Positions 34,206 to 42,791 of a stretch of DNA of 64,000 nucleotides are shown here, in pieces. Position numbers and translations under genes: made by a program. Source of the stretch: Endozoicomonas sp. 8E. GTDB taxonomy: Bacteria; Pseudomonadota; Gammaproteobacteria; Pseudomonadales; Endozoicomonadaceae. The stretch lies in the NCBI RefSeq assembly GCF_032883915.1, contig NZ_CP120717.1, forward strand, positions 7,292,001-7,356,000, given 5' to 3'. The notes under the pieces were generated by a model. It made no database searches and had not been told where the DNA came from. It saw only the letters and a list, made by a program, of their open reading frames with translations. Position 1 is the first letter of the stretch; the number at the start of each line of letters is the position of its first letter.

Positions 34206-36033
34206 CTCTTGATTAAAACCGCAACGAGCGCAACGCTCGCTGTTATGGCTAAGGTTCAAGCTACCTTGTCAAACACTTAAGAAAGACATTTCTGGCACCG
34301 TTGATATCACGATCAACGGTGAAGCCCTCACCCTTAATAACCTTGGAAGAACCTAATTTTTCGTCAATGGTCCCGCTCCATGATCGAGTCTTGGATGTAT
34401 AGGCTTCGTTGCAATCAACTACATGCTTTCCATACTTTTTTGCGTACCACTTAAGCCGCTTTTTGAATTGGTAGTGATTGAGGTCAAGCATCTGGCGGCA
34501 GGTGTTACGGCGAATGGTGCGAACCTTCTTATCTTTGCGTGTGACCATACCTCTTGTCTCAAAGGTTGGCAAAAATACAACGTCGTAGTTCGACACCAGC
34601 TCGAACGCCAGCCGGTTATGCAGATCAAGAACAATGTCATCCTTTTTGCATTTCAGCCGGTCAATTTCCCTGTTGAAATGAATAATCCGATCTCTTGTCC
34701 ACTGGGGCATGTCGGGGAACTTAACGCCCTTCTGCGTGTTCAGGATTTTTTGCTTTTGACTGATCAAGCTGTCCACTTGTTTCATCAGTGGGAACAGCTT
34801 TGTTTTTGCAACGTTATCACCCGCTATCAATGCCTCTTTTTCGCTGTAGCACGTGGCAAAGGTGCGAACTCCGGGGTCAACTCCAACGCATCTAACCTTC
34901 CCTTGGATTTCGGGATTTAGCTCAATATGTTGTTGAACCTGAATGAACCAGCGACCTTTGTCATAGGTTATGACACAAGACTTGCCAATCGCTTCTGCTG
35001 GCACATCTTCTGTCAGGTGAATCTTGCCAAGAGCCTGTACGCAGGGATTTAATCCCTTTGGCAAACGGTCAATAGAGAATGAGTGCCTGCTACCTTTGCG
35101 GCTTTTGAAACTGATTTCTGCAAAGCCCTCTTTAGCTCCCTTGAGCTTCTTGTTGTGCTCGCAGACCGCTTTGAATGTGGTCGCTGCCGCCAGTGTTCCA
35201 TTATCAGAAACAAGCGAGTTATAAGCCCTGCCACTTTCTTTTTGCTCTTGCTTCACTTGAGCTTTAATGGCAGGTCGCATGTTGATGAATTTTCCGCTGG
35301 CATCTTTATAGTCATCGTTGCGGAAACGCTCAACAGCAAGGTTGTACGACCTGCGATAGAGTATCAGGGCATCGTGATAGGCTTGCTTATTCTCTGGGTA
35401 AAACCTGATCTTTTTTGACGCTACTATCTTTGCGTCTTTTAGCAGATCGCTTCCCGTAGTGGCTATTGCAGAATGAGGTAATGAAACCGATAAGCTCTTG
35501 GGTGTCAAATGACTCACTGGCGTTATCCGGGTCATCCAAAACCTCGATGTGTCCTCCCGATAATTCAACAAGCCATTTGATGAGTCCAAACCCTGATCGG
35601 GCAAGTCGATCTTTTGTGGCAACCACAATATGGGTTGGATTTCCGCACACCGCTGATTCCAGAATGGTTTGCAGTCCTTTTCGCTTAAAGTTGAAAGCAC
35701 TGGCAATGTCGCTGATAAATTCTGCGTCAGGATGTTTTTGGAGTAAGATATGCTTTCGCGTGTCGATGCTGGATTTTTGCTTTCCAGAACTGACTCTTGC
35801 ATAGCATATCTTCCTTTACTGGCTAATGAATATGCGGAAGTGACCACCACTGGTTTGCTTCACTTTTTCGTAGTGACCGCTTTCGATCTTGCGCCTCATA
35901 GTTTGGCTGGTTACGCCTTCAATCTTGGCTAGCTTTGTAGTTGAACCCCACAAGATAAATTCACCTTTTGACGATTTATCTTGTGTCTGGCGTAATTGAT
36001 TTTGCGATTGTTGCAATTTTATTTGACTGTATT
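34206..36033 (-). mobile_element. IS607-type element, copy 1 (uninterrupted)
   Basis: Boundaries come from comparison with copy 2: the sequences agree from 34206 (CTCTTGATT) to 36033 (GTATT) and differ outside. Length 1828. It carries a tnpA-like serine recombinase and tnpB, both on the minus strand. The 3' end holds the hairpin CGAGCG / CGCTCG (34234-34248), placed where TnpB-guiding omega RNAs end. No terminal inverted repeats or target duplication are seen, as expected for IS607. Copies are about 98-99 percent identical by eye. Confidence 0.85.
34261..35535 (-). CDS. tnpB: TnpB RNA-guided nuclease, IS607 element copy 1
   Basis: About 424 residues. Helical N-terminal region (KKIRFYPENKQAYHDALILY) and RuvC-like nuclease with catalytic Asp in GVDPGVRTFATCY, Glu in LPTFETRGM and Asp in TVDRDINGARN. 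The zinc-ribbon cysteines usual between the last two (CSxCG ... CxxCG) are replaced: TSKTRSWSG and IKGEGF. The start at 35535 has GAGG six bases before it; the frame is open to 35850 but there it only shadows tnpA. It overlaps tnpA by 149 bases. TnpB proteins are omega-RNA-guided endonucleases that help element persistence. Confidence 0.88.
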   Translation of the reverse strand: MTRITPVSHLTPKSLSVSLPHSAIATTGSDLLKDAKIVASKKIRFYPENKQAYHDALILYRRSYNLAVERFRNDDYKDASGKFINMRPAIKAQVKQEQKESGRAYNSLVSDNGTLAAATTFKAVCEHNKKLKGAKEGFAEISFKSRKGSRHSFSIDRLPKGLNPCVQALGKIHLTEDVPAEAIGKSCVITYDKGRWFIQVQQHIELNPEIQGKVRCVGVDPGVRTFATCYSEKEALIAGDNVAKTKLFPLMKQVDSLISQKQKILNTQKGVKFPDMPQWTRDRIIHFNREIDRLKCKKDDIVLDLHNRLAFELVSNYDVVFLPTFETRGMVTRKDKKVRTIRRNTCRQMLDLNHYQFKKRLKWYAKKYGKHVVDCNEAYTSKTRSWSGTIDEKLGSSKVIKGEGFTVDRDINGARNVFLKCLTR

Positions 36034-36040
36034 TGAACAT
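35387..36040 (-). pseudogene. tnpA: IS607 TnpA serine recombinase split by an in-frame stop, copy 1
   Basis: One continuous frame except for a TAA at 35816-35818. Upstream part (74 codons): a MerR-like helix-turn-helix, KLAKIEGVTSQTMRRKIESG, ending GGHFRIFISQ. Downstream part (143 codons): the resolvase domain with KICYARVSSGKQKSSIDTRK (nucleophile Ser) and VVATKDRLARSGFGLI. Both element copies have the same stop, so it is either an ancestral lesion that still moves or two separate polypeptides. The first ATG (36040) lies in flanking DNA, outside the element. Confidence 0.78.
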
Positions 36041-36127
36041 CGCTTGTTAAACTCCAATAGCCATGGCGCATTTGCAAAGCAGCACAGCTGGGAAGGTTTA
36101 TCATAACATCTGATTTCGAACTCAGGG

Positions 36128-36379
36128 TTATTGATCCAGTATTCTTACGATCTGAACAGCGCTGTCCTTTTTAGCATCATCATCCGACTTCCTGTCTTCT
36201 GGGGAGACCCTCGTCACTGGTGGTTTCCCCGCAAGAGAAGGGTCTTTTTCCATCACATCCGAATAATGGCATTCCACGCACTCGCGATAGTTTTCACCGT
36301 TCTCGGTGTACATCCTCACCGAATCCTGCTGACCACAGGATGGGCAGACGGCTCCGGCAATAAATCTTTTCGTAGTCAT
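36128..36379 (-). CDS. yheV: YheV family zinc-ribbon protein
   Basis: About 83 residues. MTTKRFIAGAVCPSCGQQDS followed 20 residues later by CVECHYSD gives the CXXC-CXXC zinc ribbon of the YheV/DUF2387 family. The rest is a charged flexible tail. I use the ATG at 36379, where the family begins; the frame extends 34 codons upstream with no conserved content. It lies after prlC on the same strand, an arrangement also seen in Pseudomonas. Function unknown. Confidence 0.83.
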   Translation of the reverse strand: MTTKRFIAGAVCPSCGQQDSVRMYTENGENYRECVECHYSDVMEKDPSLAGKPPVTRVSPEDRKSDDDAKKDSAVQIVRILDQ

Positions 36380-36495
36380 AGCTCTGAGGCCTACAGGGCA
36401 CAGGTGCCGTAGGGCATAGATACCCACAGCACATAAAGAAATACCAGGACCCCGAGATCCCATGATCTCAGAGCCTTTCACTCAAAGTTCTCTTT

Positions 36496-38544
36496 TCAGG
36501 CAGAGATACCCGAATGGCGCAACAGAGCATCCACTTCTGGCTCTCGGCCACGGAAATTTACAAACAGCTCCATGGGCTCAGCGGAACCGCCTTTTTCCAG
36601 AATTTCATGCAGGAAAGACTCACCGGTCTGGCGGTTGAATATACCCTCTTCTTCAAATCGGGAGAAGGCATCCGCTGACAACACCTCAGCCCATTTGTAG
36701 CTGTAGTAGCCCGCCGCATACCCCCCCGCAAAGATATGACTGAAGCCATGCTGGAAACGATTGAAGGCCGGAGGAATAACTACAGAGACCTGGCTGCGAA
36801 CTTCATCCAATACCGCCTGAACCGTTTTCCCTTCACTCTCGCTGTTTGAGAAGTCTTTATGCAGTTTGAAATCAAACAGTGAAAACTCCAGCTGACGCAC
36901 CATCATCATGGCGGACTGGAAGTTTTTAGCGGCCAGTAATTTATCCAGTTTATCTTTAGGCAGAGGCTCGCCTGTTTCAAAATGGCCGGAGATCAACGCC
37001 AGACCTTCTTCTTCCCAGCACCAATTCTCAAGAAACTGGCTGGGCAGCTCGACTGCATCCCAGGCTACGCCATTGATTCCGGATACGGCAGAGTAATCGA
37101 CCCGGGTCAGCACATGATGCAGACCGTGACCAAACTCATGGAACAGGGTCACAACTTCGTCATGGGTCAGCAGGGCAGGCTGGTTACCAACGGGTGGTGT
37201 GAAGTTGCAAGTGAGGTAGGCCACTGGTAGCTGAACTTTGTCGCCAATCCTGCGACGCACCCGGCACTCACCCATCCAGGCACCGCCCCGCTTGTGTTCA
37301 CGGGCATAAAGATCGAGGTAGAAACGACCAATCACTTCGCCATCGCGAATAACATTGAAGAAGCCAACATCTTTGTGCCAGGTTTCAACGTCGGTGACCT
37401 TGTCAAAGGTAATTCCGAATAGGCGTTGCACGACAGAGAACATGCCATTCACTACTTTTTCTGACGGAAACCAGGGACGCAACTCTTCCTGAGAAATAGC
37501 GTAGCGCTGCTGCCTGAGCTTCTCGCCGTAGTAGCCAATGTCCCAGGCCTGCAAATCTTCAGCACCGTGTTCTGCTTTGGCAAAGGCTTTCAGTTCATTC
37601 AGTTCTTTTTCTGCCTGAGGCTTGCTCTTACTGGCCAGATCTTCCAGAAACGCAACGACCTTGTCAGTGGAGTCAGCCATTTTGGTCGCCAATGAGTATT
37701 CTGCATAGTTGTTGAAACCCAGCAGTTCGGCCAGCTCCTGACGCAGCTTGAGGATTTCATTAATGTTGTCTGAATTATCAAATTCACCCGCATTCGGACC
37801 CTGGTCTGATGCACGGGTACTGAATGCCGTATAAACCTCTTCCCGTAATTCACGATTGTCTGCATAGGTGATCACCGGGAAATAGCTCGGAAAATCCAGA
37901 TTCAGCATCCAGCCTTCGCTGTGACCTTTGGACTCTGCCAGCTGTCTGGCGCCTGCCAATGCGGATTCAGGCAGGCCGACGAGCTCTGATTCATCGGTAA
38001 TCAGTTTGGACCAGGCCATGGTGGCATCCAGAACATTGTCAGAAAACTTACTGGTCAGTTCAGAAAGGCGTTTCTGAATGTCGCCGTAGCGGGCTTTTTC
38101 CTCCTGGGGCAGGGCAACACCTGCCAGTTTGAAATCCCGCAGATTATCGGTAATGACTTTTTTCTGAGCCTTATCCAGATTTTCGAACCCGGCTGACTCG
38201 GACAGCTTCAGATAGGCCTGATAGAGATCCTGATTCTGACCCAGCCGTGTTGAATATTCGGAAAGCAGGGGAAGACAGGCATTGTAAGCATCTCTTAATT
38301 CATCGGTATTCACAACAGCATTCATATGACCCACCGGAGACCAGGCCTGATTAAGCCTGTCTCCCAGACTGTCCATGGGTTCCTGAAGCGTCTTCCAGCT
38401 GAACGTTAGATTTTTATCTGCCAGAAGTGCGTCTACCGCTTGCTCACTTTCGGCAATAATGGTCTCTACAGCCGGTTTTATATGCTCTGGTTTAATCTTG
38501 GCAAAAGGAGGCAGTTCGCAGGTTTCCAGCAGTGGGTTGCTCAT
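36496..38544 (-). CDS. prlC: Oligopeptidase A
   Basis: Cytosolic M3-family zinc metallopeptidase that degrades signal peptides and short peptides. Catalytic motif LFHEFGHGLHHVL (HEXXH) near residue 470, with the third ligand Glu downstream in LPSQFLENWCWEEEGL. Length 682, against 680 in E. coli. N-terminus MSNPLLETCELPPFAKI is typical. Followed by yheV. IS607 copy 2 is inserted 100 bases upstream, between it and yrdA, and may have altered its promoter. Confidence 0.97.
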   Translation of the reverse strand: MSNPLLETCELPPFAKIKPEHIKPAVETIIAESEQAVDALLADKNLTFSWKTLQEPMDSLGDRLNQAWSPVGHMNAVVNTDELRDAYNACLPLLSEYSTRLGQNQDLYQAYLKLSESAGFENLDKAQKKVITDNLRDFKLAGVALPQEEKARYGDIQKRLSELTSKFSDNVLDATMAWSKLITDESELVGLPESALAGARQLAESKGHSEGWMLNLDFPSYFPVITYADNRELREEVYTAFSTRASDQGPNAGEFDNSDNINEILKLRQELAELLGFNNYAEYSLATKMADSTDKVVAFLEDLASKSKPQAEKELNELKAFAKAEHGAEDLQAWDIGYYGEKLRQQRYAISQEELRPWFPSEKVVNGMFSVVQRLFGITFDKVTDVETWHKDVGFFNVIRDGEVIGRFYLDLYAREHKRGGAWMGECRVRRRIGDKVQLPVAYLTCNFTPPVGNQPALLTHDEVVTLFHEFGHGLHHVLTRVDYSAVSGINGVAWDAVELPSQFLENWCWEEEGLALISGHFETGEPLPKDKLDKLLAAKNFQSAMMMVRQLEFSLFDFKLHKDFSNSESEGKTVQAVLDEVRSQVSVVIPPAFNRFQHGFSHIFAGGYAAGYYSYKWAEVLSADAFSRFEEEGIFNRQTGESFLHEILEKGGSAEPMELFVNFRGREPEVDALLRHSGISA

Positions 38545-38701
38545 AATTCAGATGCTCGCTGTTTATTGTCCAAACTGATCGTTCTTGTTATGTCTATGGG
38601 TGCAGGATTATCGGTTTTCAAGGACAATGCAATACTTGAAAGCGTTCTCTTGATTAAAACCGCAACGAGCGCAACACTCGCTGTAATGGCCAAGGTTCAA
38701 G

Positions 38702-39985
38702 CTACCTTGTCAAACACTTAAGAAAGACATTTCTGGCACCGTTGATATCACGATCAACGGTGAAGCCCTCACCCTTAATAACCTTGGAAGAACCTAATTT
38801 TTCGTCAATGGTCCCGCTCCATGATTGAGTCTTGGATGTATAGGCTTCGTTGCAATCAACTACATGCTTTCCATACTTTTTTGCGTACCACTTAAGCCGC
38901 TTTTTGAATTGGTAGTGATTGAGGTCAAGCATCTGGCGGCAGGTGTTACGGCGAATGGTGCGAACCTTCTTATCTTTGCGTGTGACCATACCTCTTGTCT
39001 CAAAGGTTGGCAAAAATACAACGTCATAGTTCGACACCAGCTCGAACGCCAGCCGGTTATGCAGATCAAGAACAATGTCATCCTTTTTGCATTTCAGCCG
39101 GTCAATTTCCCTGTTGAAATGAATAATCCGATCTCTTGCCCACTGGGGCATGTCGGGGAACTTAACGCCCTTCTGCGTGTTCAGGATTTTTTGCTTTTGA
39201 CTGATCAAGCTGTCCACTTGCTTCATCAGTGGGAACAGCTTTGTTTTTGCAACGTTATTACCCGCTATCAACGCCTCCTTTTCGCTGTAGCAAGTGGCAA
39301 AGGTGCGAACTCCGGGGTCAACTCCAACGCATCTAACCTTCCCTTGGATTTCGGGATTTAGCTCAATATGTTGTTGAACCTGAATGAACCAGCGACCTTT
39401 GTCGTAGGTTATGACACAAGACTTGCCAATCGCTTCTGCTGGCACATCTTCTGTCAGGTGAATCTTGCCAAGAGCCTGTACGCAGGGATTTAATCCCTTT
39501 GGCAAACGGTCAATAGAGAATGAGTGCCTGCTACCTTTGCGGCTTTTGAAACTGATTTCTGCAAAGCCCTCTTTAGCTCCCTTGAGCTTCTTGTTGTGCT
39601 CGCAGACCGCTTTGAATGTGGTCGCTGCCGCCAGTGTTCCATTATCAGAAACAATCGAGTTATAAGCCCTGCCACTTTCTTTTTGCTCCTGCTCCACTTG
39701 AGCTTTAATGGCGGGTCGCATGTTGATGAATTTTCCGCTGGCATCTTTATAGTCATCGTTGCGGAAACGCTCAACAGCAAGGTTGTACGACCTCCGATAG
39801 AGCATCAGGGCATCGTGATAGGCTTGCTTATTCTCTGGGTAAAACCTGATCTTTTTTGACGCTACTATCTTTGCGTCCTTTGCGTCTTTTAGCAGATCGC
39901 TTCCCGTAGTGGCTATTGCAGAATGAGGTAATGAAACCGATAAGCTCTTGGGTGTCGAATGACTCACTGGCGTTATCCGGGTCAT
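38702..39985 (-). CDS. tnpB: TnpB RNA-guided nuclease, IS607 element copy 2
   Basis: About 427 residues, nearly identical to copy 1. Differences include three extra residues from a nine-base duplication (KDAKDAKIVAS against KDAKIVAS) and a CAA codon for CGA in TSKTQSWSG. RuvC residues in GVDPGVRTFATCY, LPTFETRGM and DRDINGARN are kept, so the nuclease could still be made even though tnpA here is destroyed. The start at 39985 matches copy 1, preceded by GAGG. Confidence 0.87.
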   Translation of the reverse strand: MTRITPVSHSTPKSLSVSLPHSAIATTGSDLLKDAKDAKIVASKKIRFYPENKQAYHDALMLYRRSYNLAVERFRNDDYKDASGKFINMRPAIKAQVEQEQKESGRAYNSIVSDNGTLAAATTFKAVCEHNKKLKGAKEGFAEISFKSRKGSRHSFSIDRLPKGLNPCVQALGKIHLTEDVPAEAIGKSCVITYDKGRWFIQVQQHIELNPEIQGKVRCVGVDPGVRTFATCYSEKEALIAGNNVAKTKLFPLMKQVDSLISQKQKILNTQKGVKFPDMPQWARDRIIHFNREIDRLKCKKDDIVLDLHNRLAFELVSNYDVVFLPTFETRGMVTRKDKKVRTIRRNTCRQMLDLNHYQFKKRLKWYAKKYGKHVVDCNEAYTSKTQSWSGTIDEKLGSSKVIKGEGFTVDRDINGARNVFLKCLTR

Positions 39986-40389
39986 CCAAAACCTCGATGT
40001 GTCCTCCCGATAATTCAACAAGCCATTTGATAAGTTCAAATCCTGATCGGGCAAGTCGATCTTTTGTGGCAACCACAATATGGGTTGGATTTCCGCACAC
40101 CGCTGATTCCAGAATGGTTTGCAGCCCTTTTCGCTTAAAGTTGAAAGCACTGGCAATGTCGCTGATAAATTCTGCGTCAGGATGTTTTTGGAGTAAGATA
40201 TGCTTTCACGTGTCGATGCTGGATTTTTGCTTTCCAGAACTGACTCTTGCATAGCATATCTTCCTTTACTGGCTAATGAATATGCGGAAGTGACCACCAC
40301 TGGTTTGCTTCACTTTTTCGTAGTGACCGCTTTCGATCTTGCGCCTCATAGTTTGGCTGGTTACGCCTTCAATCTTGGCTAGCTTTGTA

Positions 40390-41280
40390 GGGAGCGTTCT
40401 TATCTAACCAGACGATCAATTTACTGACGTTGTCATGCTAACCAGATCATGATGGCTGCTATCTGAAGCATTCCCATATAATTGCGTGCCAAGCGTTCAT
40501 AGCGAGTTGCAACTCGCCGAAAGTTCTTGAGCTTTTGGAATAGTCGCTCAATTAGATTTCGCTCCTTGTAGATTTCTTTGTCATATTTTCGCTGATCTAT
40601 CCTATTTCGCTTTGGAGGAATCACTGCTTCAGCACCTGACTTCTTGACCTCGAGGAGGAATGCATTTGAGTCATATCCCTTGTCAGCAAGAACGAAGTCC
40701 GCTGAAAACCCCTCTATCAAGGCATTTGCCTGTCCGTACTCTGATGCTTGTCCAGCTGTGAGAATGAAGCGAACAGGATTACCAAGTGCATCCGTCGCAG
40801 CGTGGATCTTGGTTGTTAAACCTCCCCTTGATTTTCCAACTGCTTCGGCACTGTTATCCGTTTTTTTGGAGCACCGTGTTGATGAACACGGGTGATTGAT
40901 CCGTCAACCATGAGGTATTCCATATCACAATCCTGACTCAGTTCTTCAAAGACTTGATTCCATATTCCTTTCAAGCTCCAGCGACTGAATCGGTTGTATA
41001 TATTGTGCCAATCACCGAACTCTTCAGGCATGTCTCTCCAAGGTGCTCCGGTACGAGCAAGCCAGAGAATCGACTCAATGAATAACCTGTTGTCAGCTGT
41101 TGGTCCGGGGTCAGAGACTTTACCGGGAAGCATGTCTTTGATCCGATCCCATTGTTCATCTTTGAGTACTGTGCGAGTCATAGCAAACCTAAATGCCATA
41201 CTCTAGATCACTTTTAGGTGTCTTTCCGGTCAGGTTACTGATGTTTTTATCTGTTCGGTCGGTTGGATAAGAACGCCCCC
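40390..41280 (-). mobile_element. IS5-family (IS427-like) insertion sequence, 891 bp
   Basis: Bounded by 15-base inverted repeats, GGGAGCGTTCTTATC at 40390-40404 and its complement with one mismatch at 41266-41280. A TA target duplication flanks it (40388-40389 and 41281-41282), shown by the uninterrupted copy 1. One transposase in two frames lies inside. The GGG ends, TA target and frameshifted transposase match the IS427 subgroup of IS5. Confidence 0.9.
40433..41181 (-). CDS. IS5-family transposase made by -1 frameshift
   Basis: First frame (from ATG 41181): the DUF4096 helix-turn-helix, DEQWDRIKDMLPGKVSDPGP, then the first catalytic Asp in YLMVDGSITRVHQHGA. A run of seven A (minus strand, 40867-40861) follows, and a -1 shift there enters the second frame: GGLTTKIHAATDALGNPV, VLADKGYDSN (second Asp) and ERNLIERLFQKLKNFRRVA (catalytic Glu). 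The total corrects to 249 residues, typical. Slippage at A-runs is the known mode in this subgroup, so the gene is likely functional. Confidence 0.87.
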
Positions 41281-41376
41281 TAGTTGAACCCCACAAGATA
41301 AATTCACCTTTTGACGATTTATCTTGTGTCTGGCGTAATTGATTTTGCGATTGTTGCAATTTTATTTGACTGTATT

Positions 41377-41599
41377 CAAGAAGAATGGGTATCGTTTTTT
41401 CTTCTTCTCCAGGGAAGAGGAAAGACCTCATGTTCATGTTGTATCTGCAGACGGTGAGTCCAAATCCTGGTTGGAACCCGAGATAGAAATTGCAAAAAAC
41501 TATTATCATTCATCCAAACAAATTCGAGAGATTGAGAAACTGATCAAGGAGAAGCACTATGCCATCATCAACGCATGGAATATGCACTTCCGGAACTGA
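41377..41599 (+). pseudogene. DUF4160 protein, 5' end removed by IS607 insertion
   Basis: The frame from KKNGYRFFFFSREEERPHVH to IINAWNMHF covers almost all of a DUF4160 domain (about 75 residues). The first few residues are missing because the IS607 element joins at 41376; the present frame continues into the element to a TTG at 41339. It overlaps the DUF2442 gene, its common partner. The pair resembles a toxin-antitoxin arrangement, though activity is unproven. A fusion product starting inside the IS is possible. Confidence 0.7.
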
Positions 41600-41849
41600 A
41601 GTGACAAATATCTCATCTCATGGCATCTGGCTATTGACCAGTGGCAAAGAGCTGTTCATGTCTTACGAAGATTTTCCATGGTTTAAGGACCAGCCAGTAA
41701 GTGCAATCATCAACGTTGAAGAACTCAGAAAAGGTCACTTCTATTGGCCAGATATTGATGTTGATCTTACTGAAGCAATGATTGAATCTCCTGACCGTTT
41801 TCCTCTTAAAGCCCAGACAAAGAGCAAGCAAAGAAGCCAAACACCATGA
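41559..41849 (+). CDS. DUF2442 domain protein
   Basis: 96 residues. The core TNISSHGIWLLTSGKELFMS, then YEDFPWFKDQPVSAI, VEELRKGHFYWPDIDVDLT is the DUF2442 fold. This family nearly always follows a DUF4160 gene, and here the two overlap by 41 bases. It may be the antitoxin-like partner. Its stop overlaps the yrdA start, so it may be read through with it. Confidence 0.8.
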   Translation: MPSSTHGICTSGTEVTNISSHGIWLLTSGKELFMSYEDFPWFKDQPVSAIINVEELRKGHFYWPDIDVDLTEAMIESPDRFPLKAQTKSKQRSQTP

Positions 41850-42385
41850 CAAGCCAATCCATCAGAACCTTCAGAGGTCATACTCCAACACTGGGTGACC
41901 GGGTATTTATTGACGAAACCGCTCTGGTCCTGGGCGACGTAGAAATTGGTGAAGACAGCTCCGTCTGGCCCATGGCGGTGATACGCGGAGATATGCATCG
42001 CATCCGCATAGGCTCAAGAACCAGTATTCAGGACGGTTCGGTGTTGCATATCACCCATGCCAGCGCGTTTAACCCTGATGGTTATCCGTTGATTATTGGT
42101 GATGAAGTGACGGTCGGTCACAAGGTCACCCTGCATGGCTGTAAGATCCACAATCGTTGCCTGATTGGCATTGGAGCCGTGGTGATGGATGGCGTAGTGG
42201 TCGAAGAGGAAGTGATTGTCGCAGCGGGCAGCCTGGTGCCACCGGGAAAGCGACTGGAAAGCGGGTTTGTTTACAAAGGCAATCCAGCCCAGAAGGCTCG
42301 CCCAATCAGTGAAAAAGAGAAGGCCCTCTTCTCTTACGGTGCTGACAACTATGTGAAGTTGAAAAACGAATACTTAGGCCTTTGA
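41846..42385 (+). CDS. yrdA: Gamma-class carbonic anhydrase-like protein YrdA
   Basis: 179 residues folding as a left-handed beta-helix: repeated hexapeptides from LVLGDVEIGEDSSVWPMAVI to VVEEEVIVAAGSLVPPGK. Metal ligands are His in LHITHAS, VTVGHKVTLHGC. It is close in length to E. coli YrdA and Pseudomonas PA0066. In Pseudomonas the order yrdA-prlC-yheV is contiguous; here the IS607/IS5 complex separates yrdA from prlC. The ATG overlaps the DUF2442 stop. Confidence 0.93.
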   Translation: MTSQSIRTFRGHTPTLGDRVFIDETALVLGDVEIGEDSSVWPMAVIRGDMHRIRIGSRTSIQDGSVLHITHASAFNPDGYPLIIGDEVTVGHKVTLHGCKIHNRCLIGIGAVVMDGVVVEEEVIVAAGSLVPPGKRLESGFVYKGNPAQKARPISEKEKALFSYGADNYVKLKNEYLGL

Positions 42386-42504
42386 AAGGTTATTAAAAAT
42401 AAATTTAATATAATTAAAATTCACTTTCGCCCAAAGTATTACAGACGCTTGAACTATCCAGACCTAATCTTCCCATATCAGCAAATGATTTGGGGAGATT
42501 CACT

Positions 42505-42726
42505 ATGAACGAAGCCATTAAACCCATCAACACAGCGGCCACTCAACAGTCCCACTGGATCGCCGACAGCCAACTGGATAAGCAGGAAATCTACAACGCT
42601 GAGAAGCAGGCTGAGAAATTCCATGAAAACCTCAGTGCCCAAACCGCTGAACAGCATTCTGGATATACGAAAGATAAACAATCCAGGCTGGCATTGTTGC
42701 TGAGCCAAAAGAATTTTGTTATCTAA
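42505..42726 (+). CDS. Small hypothetical protein
   Basis: 73 residues: MNEAIKPINTAATQQSHW, then a helical charged segment (DKQEIYNAEKQAEKFHENL). A strong GGGGAG ribosome binding site eight bases before the ATG at 42505 supports translation. No recognised domain, signal or membrane helix. Function unknown. Confidence 0.55.
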   Translation: MNEAIKPINTAATQQSHWIADSQLDKQEIYNAEKQAEKFHENLSAQTAEQHSGYTKDKQSRLALLLSQKNFVI

Positions 42727-42791
42727 GCCTATGCAAGTTAAAAGGTCTGCTAAGCTGACGACTCAATTCACCTAAACAGGCTCCATGATTT

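Larger units (their letters stand above)
38647..41376 (-). mobile_element. IS607-type element, copy 2, interrupted by an IS5-family element
   Basis: Same boundaries as copy 1 (CTCTTGATT at 38647, GTATT at 41376). After removing the 891-base IS5 element and a 2-base duplication, it is 1837 bases: nine longer than copy 1, exactly the extra nine-base repeat near 39878 in tnpB/tnpA. Its tnpA-side end is fused to a truncated DUF4160 gene, so insertion cut that gene. The guide-adjacent flank differs from copy 1. Confidence 0.85.
39828..41376 (-). pseudogene. tnpA: IS607 TnpA, copy 2, split by a stop and by an IS5 element
   Basis: The resolvase domain (39828-40265) is intact in frame and has DRLARSGFELI. 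It is cut from its helix-turn-helix by the shared TAA at 40266-40268. The helix-turn-helix itself is broken at TTTGTA by the IS5-family insertion: its N-terminal part lies at 41281-41376. This copy cannot make a full TnpA. Confidence 0.8.

Noticed and set aside
34261-35850. TnpB as a 529-residue fusion with a new N-terminal domain
   Set aside because: The first 105 codons are the out-of-frame shadow of the TnpA resolvase domain; a good ribosome binding site and ATG at 35535 give a normal TnpB.
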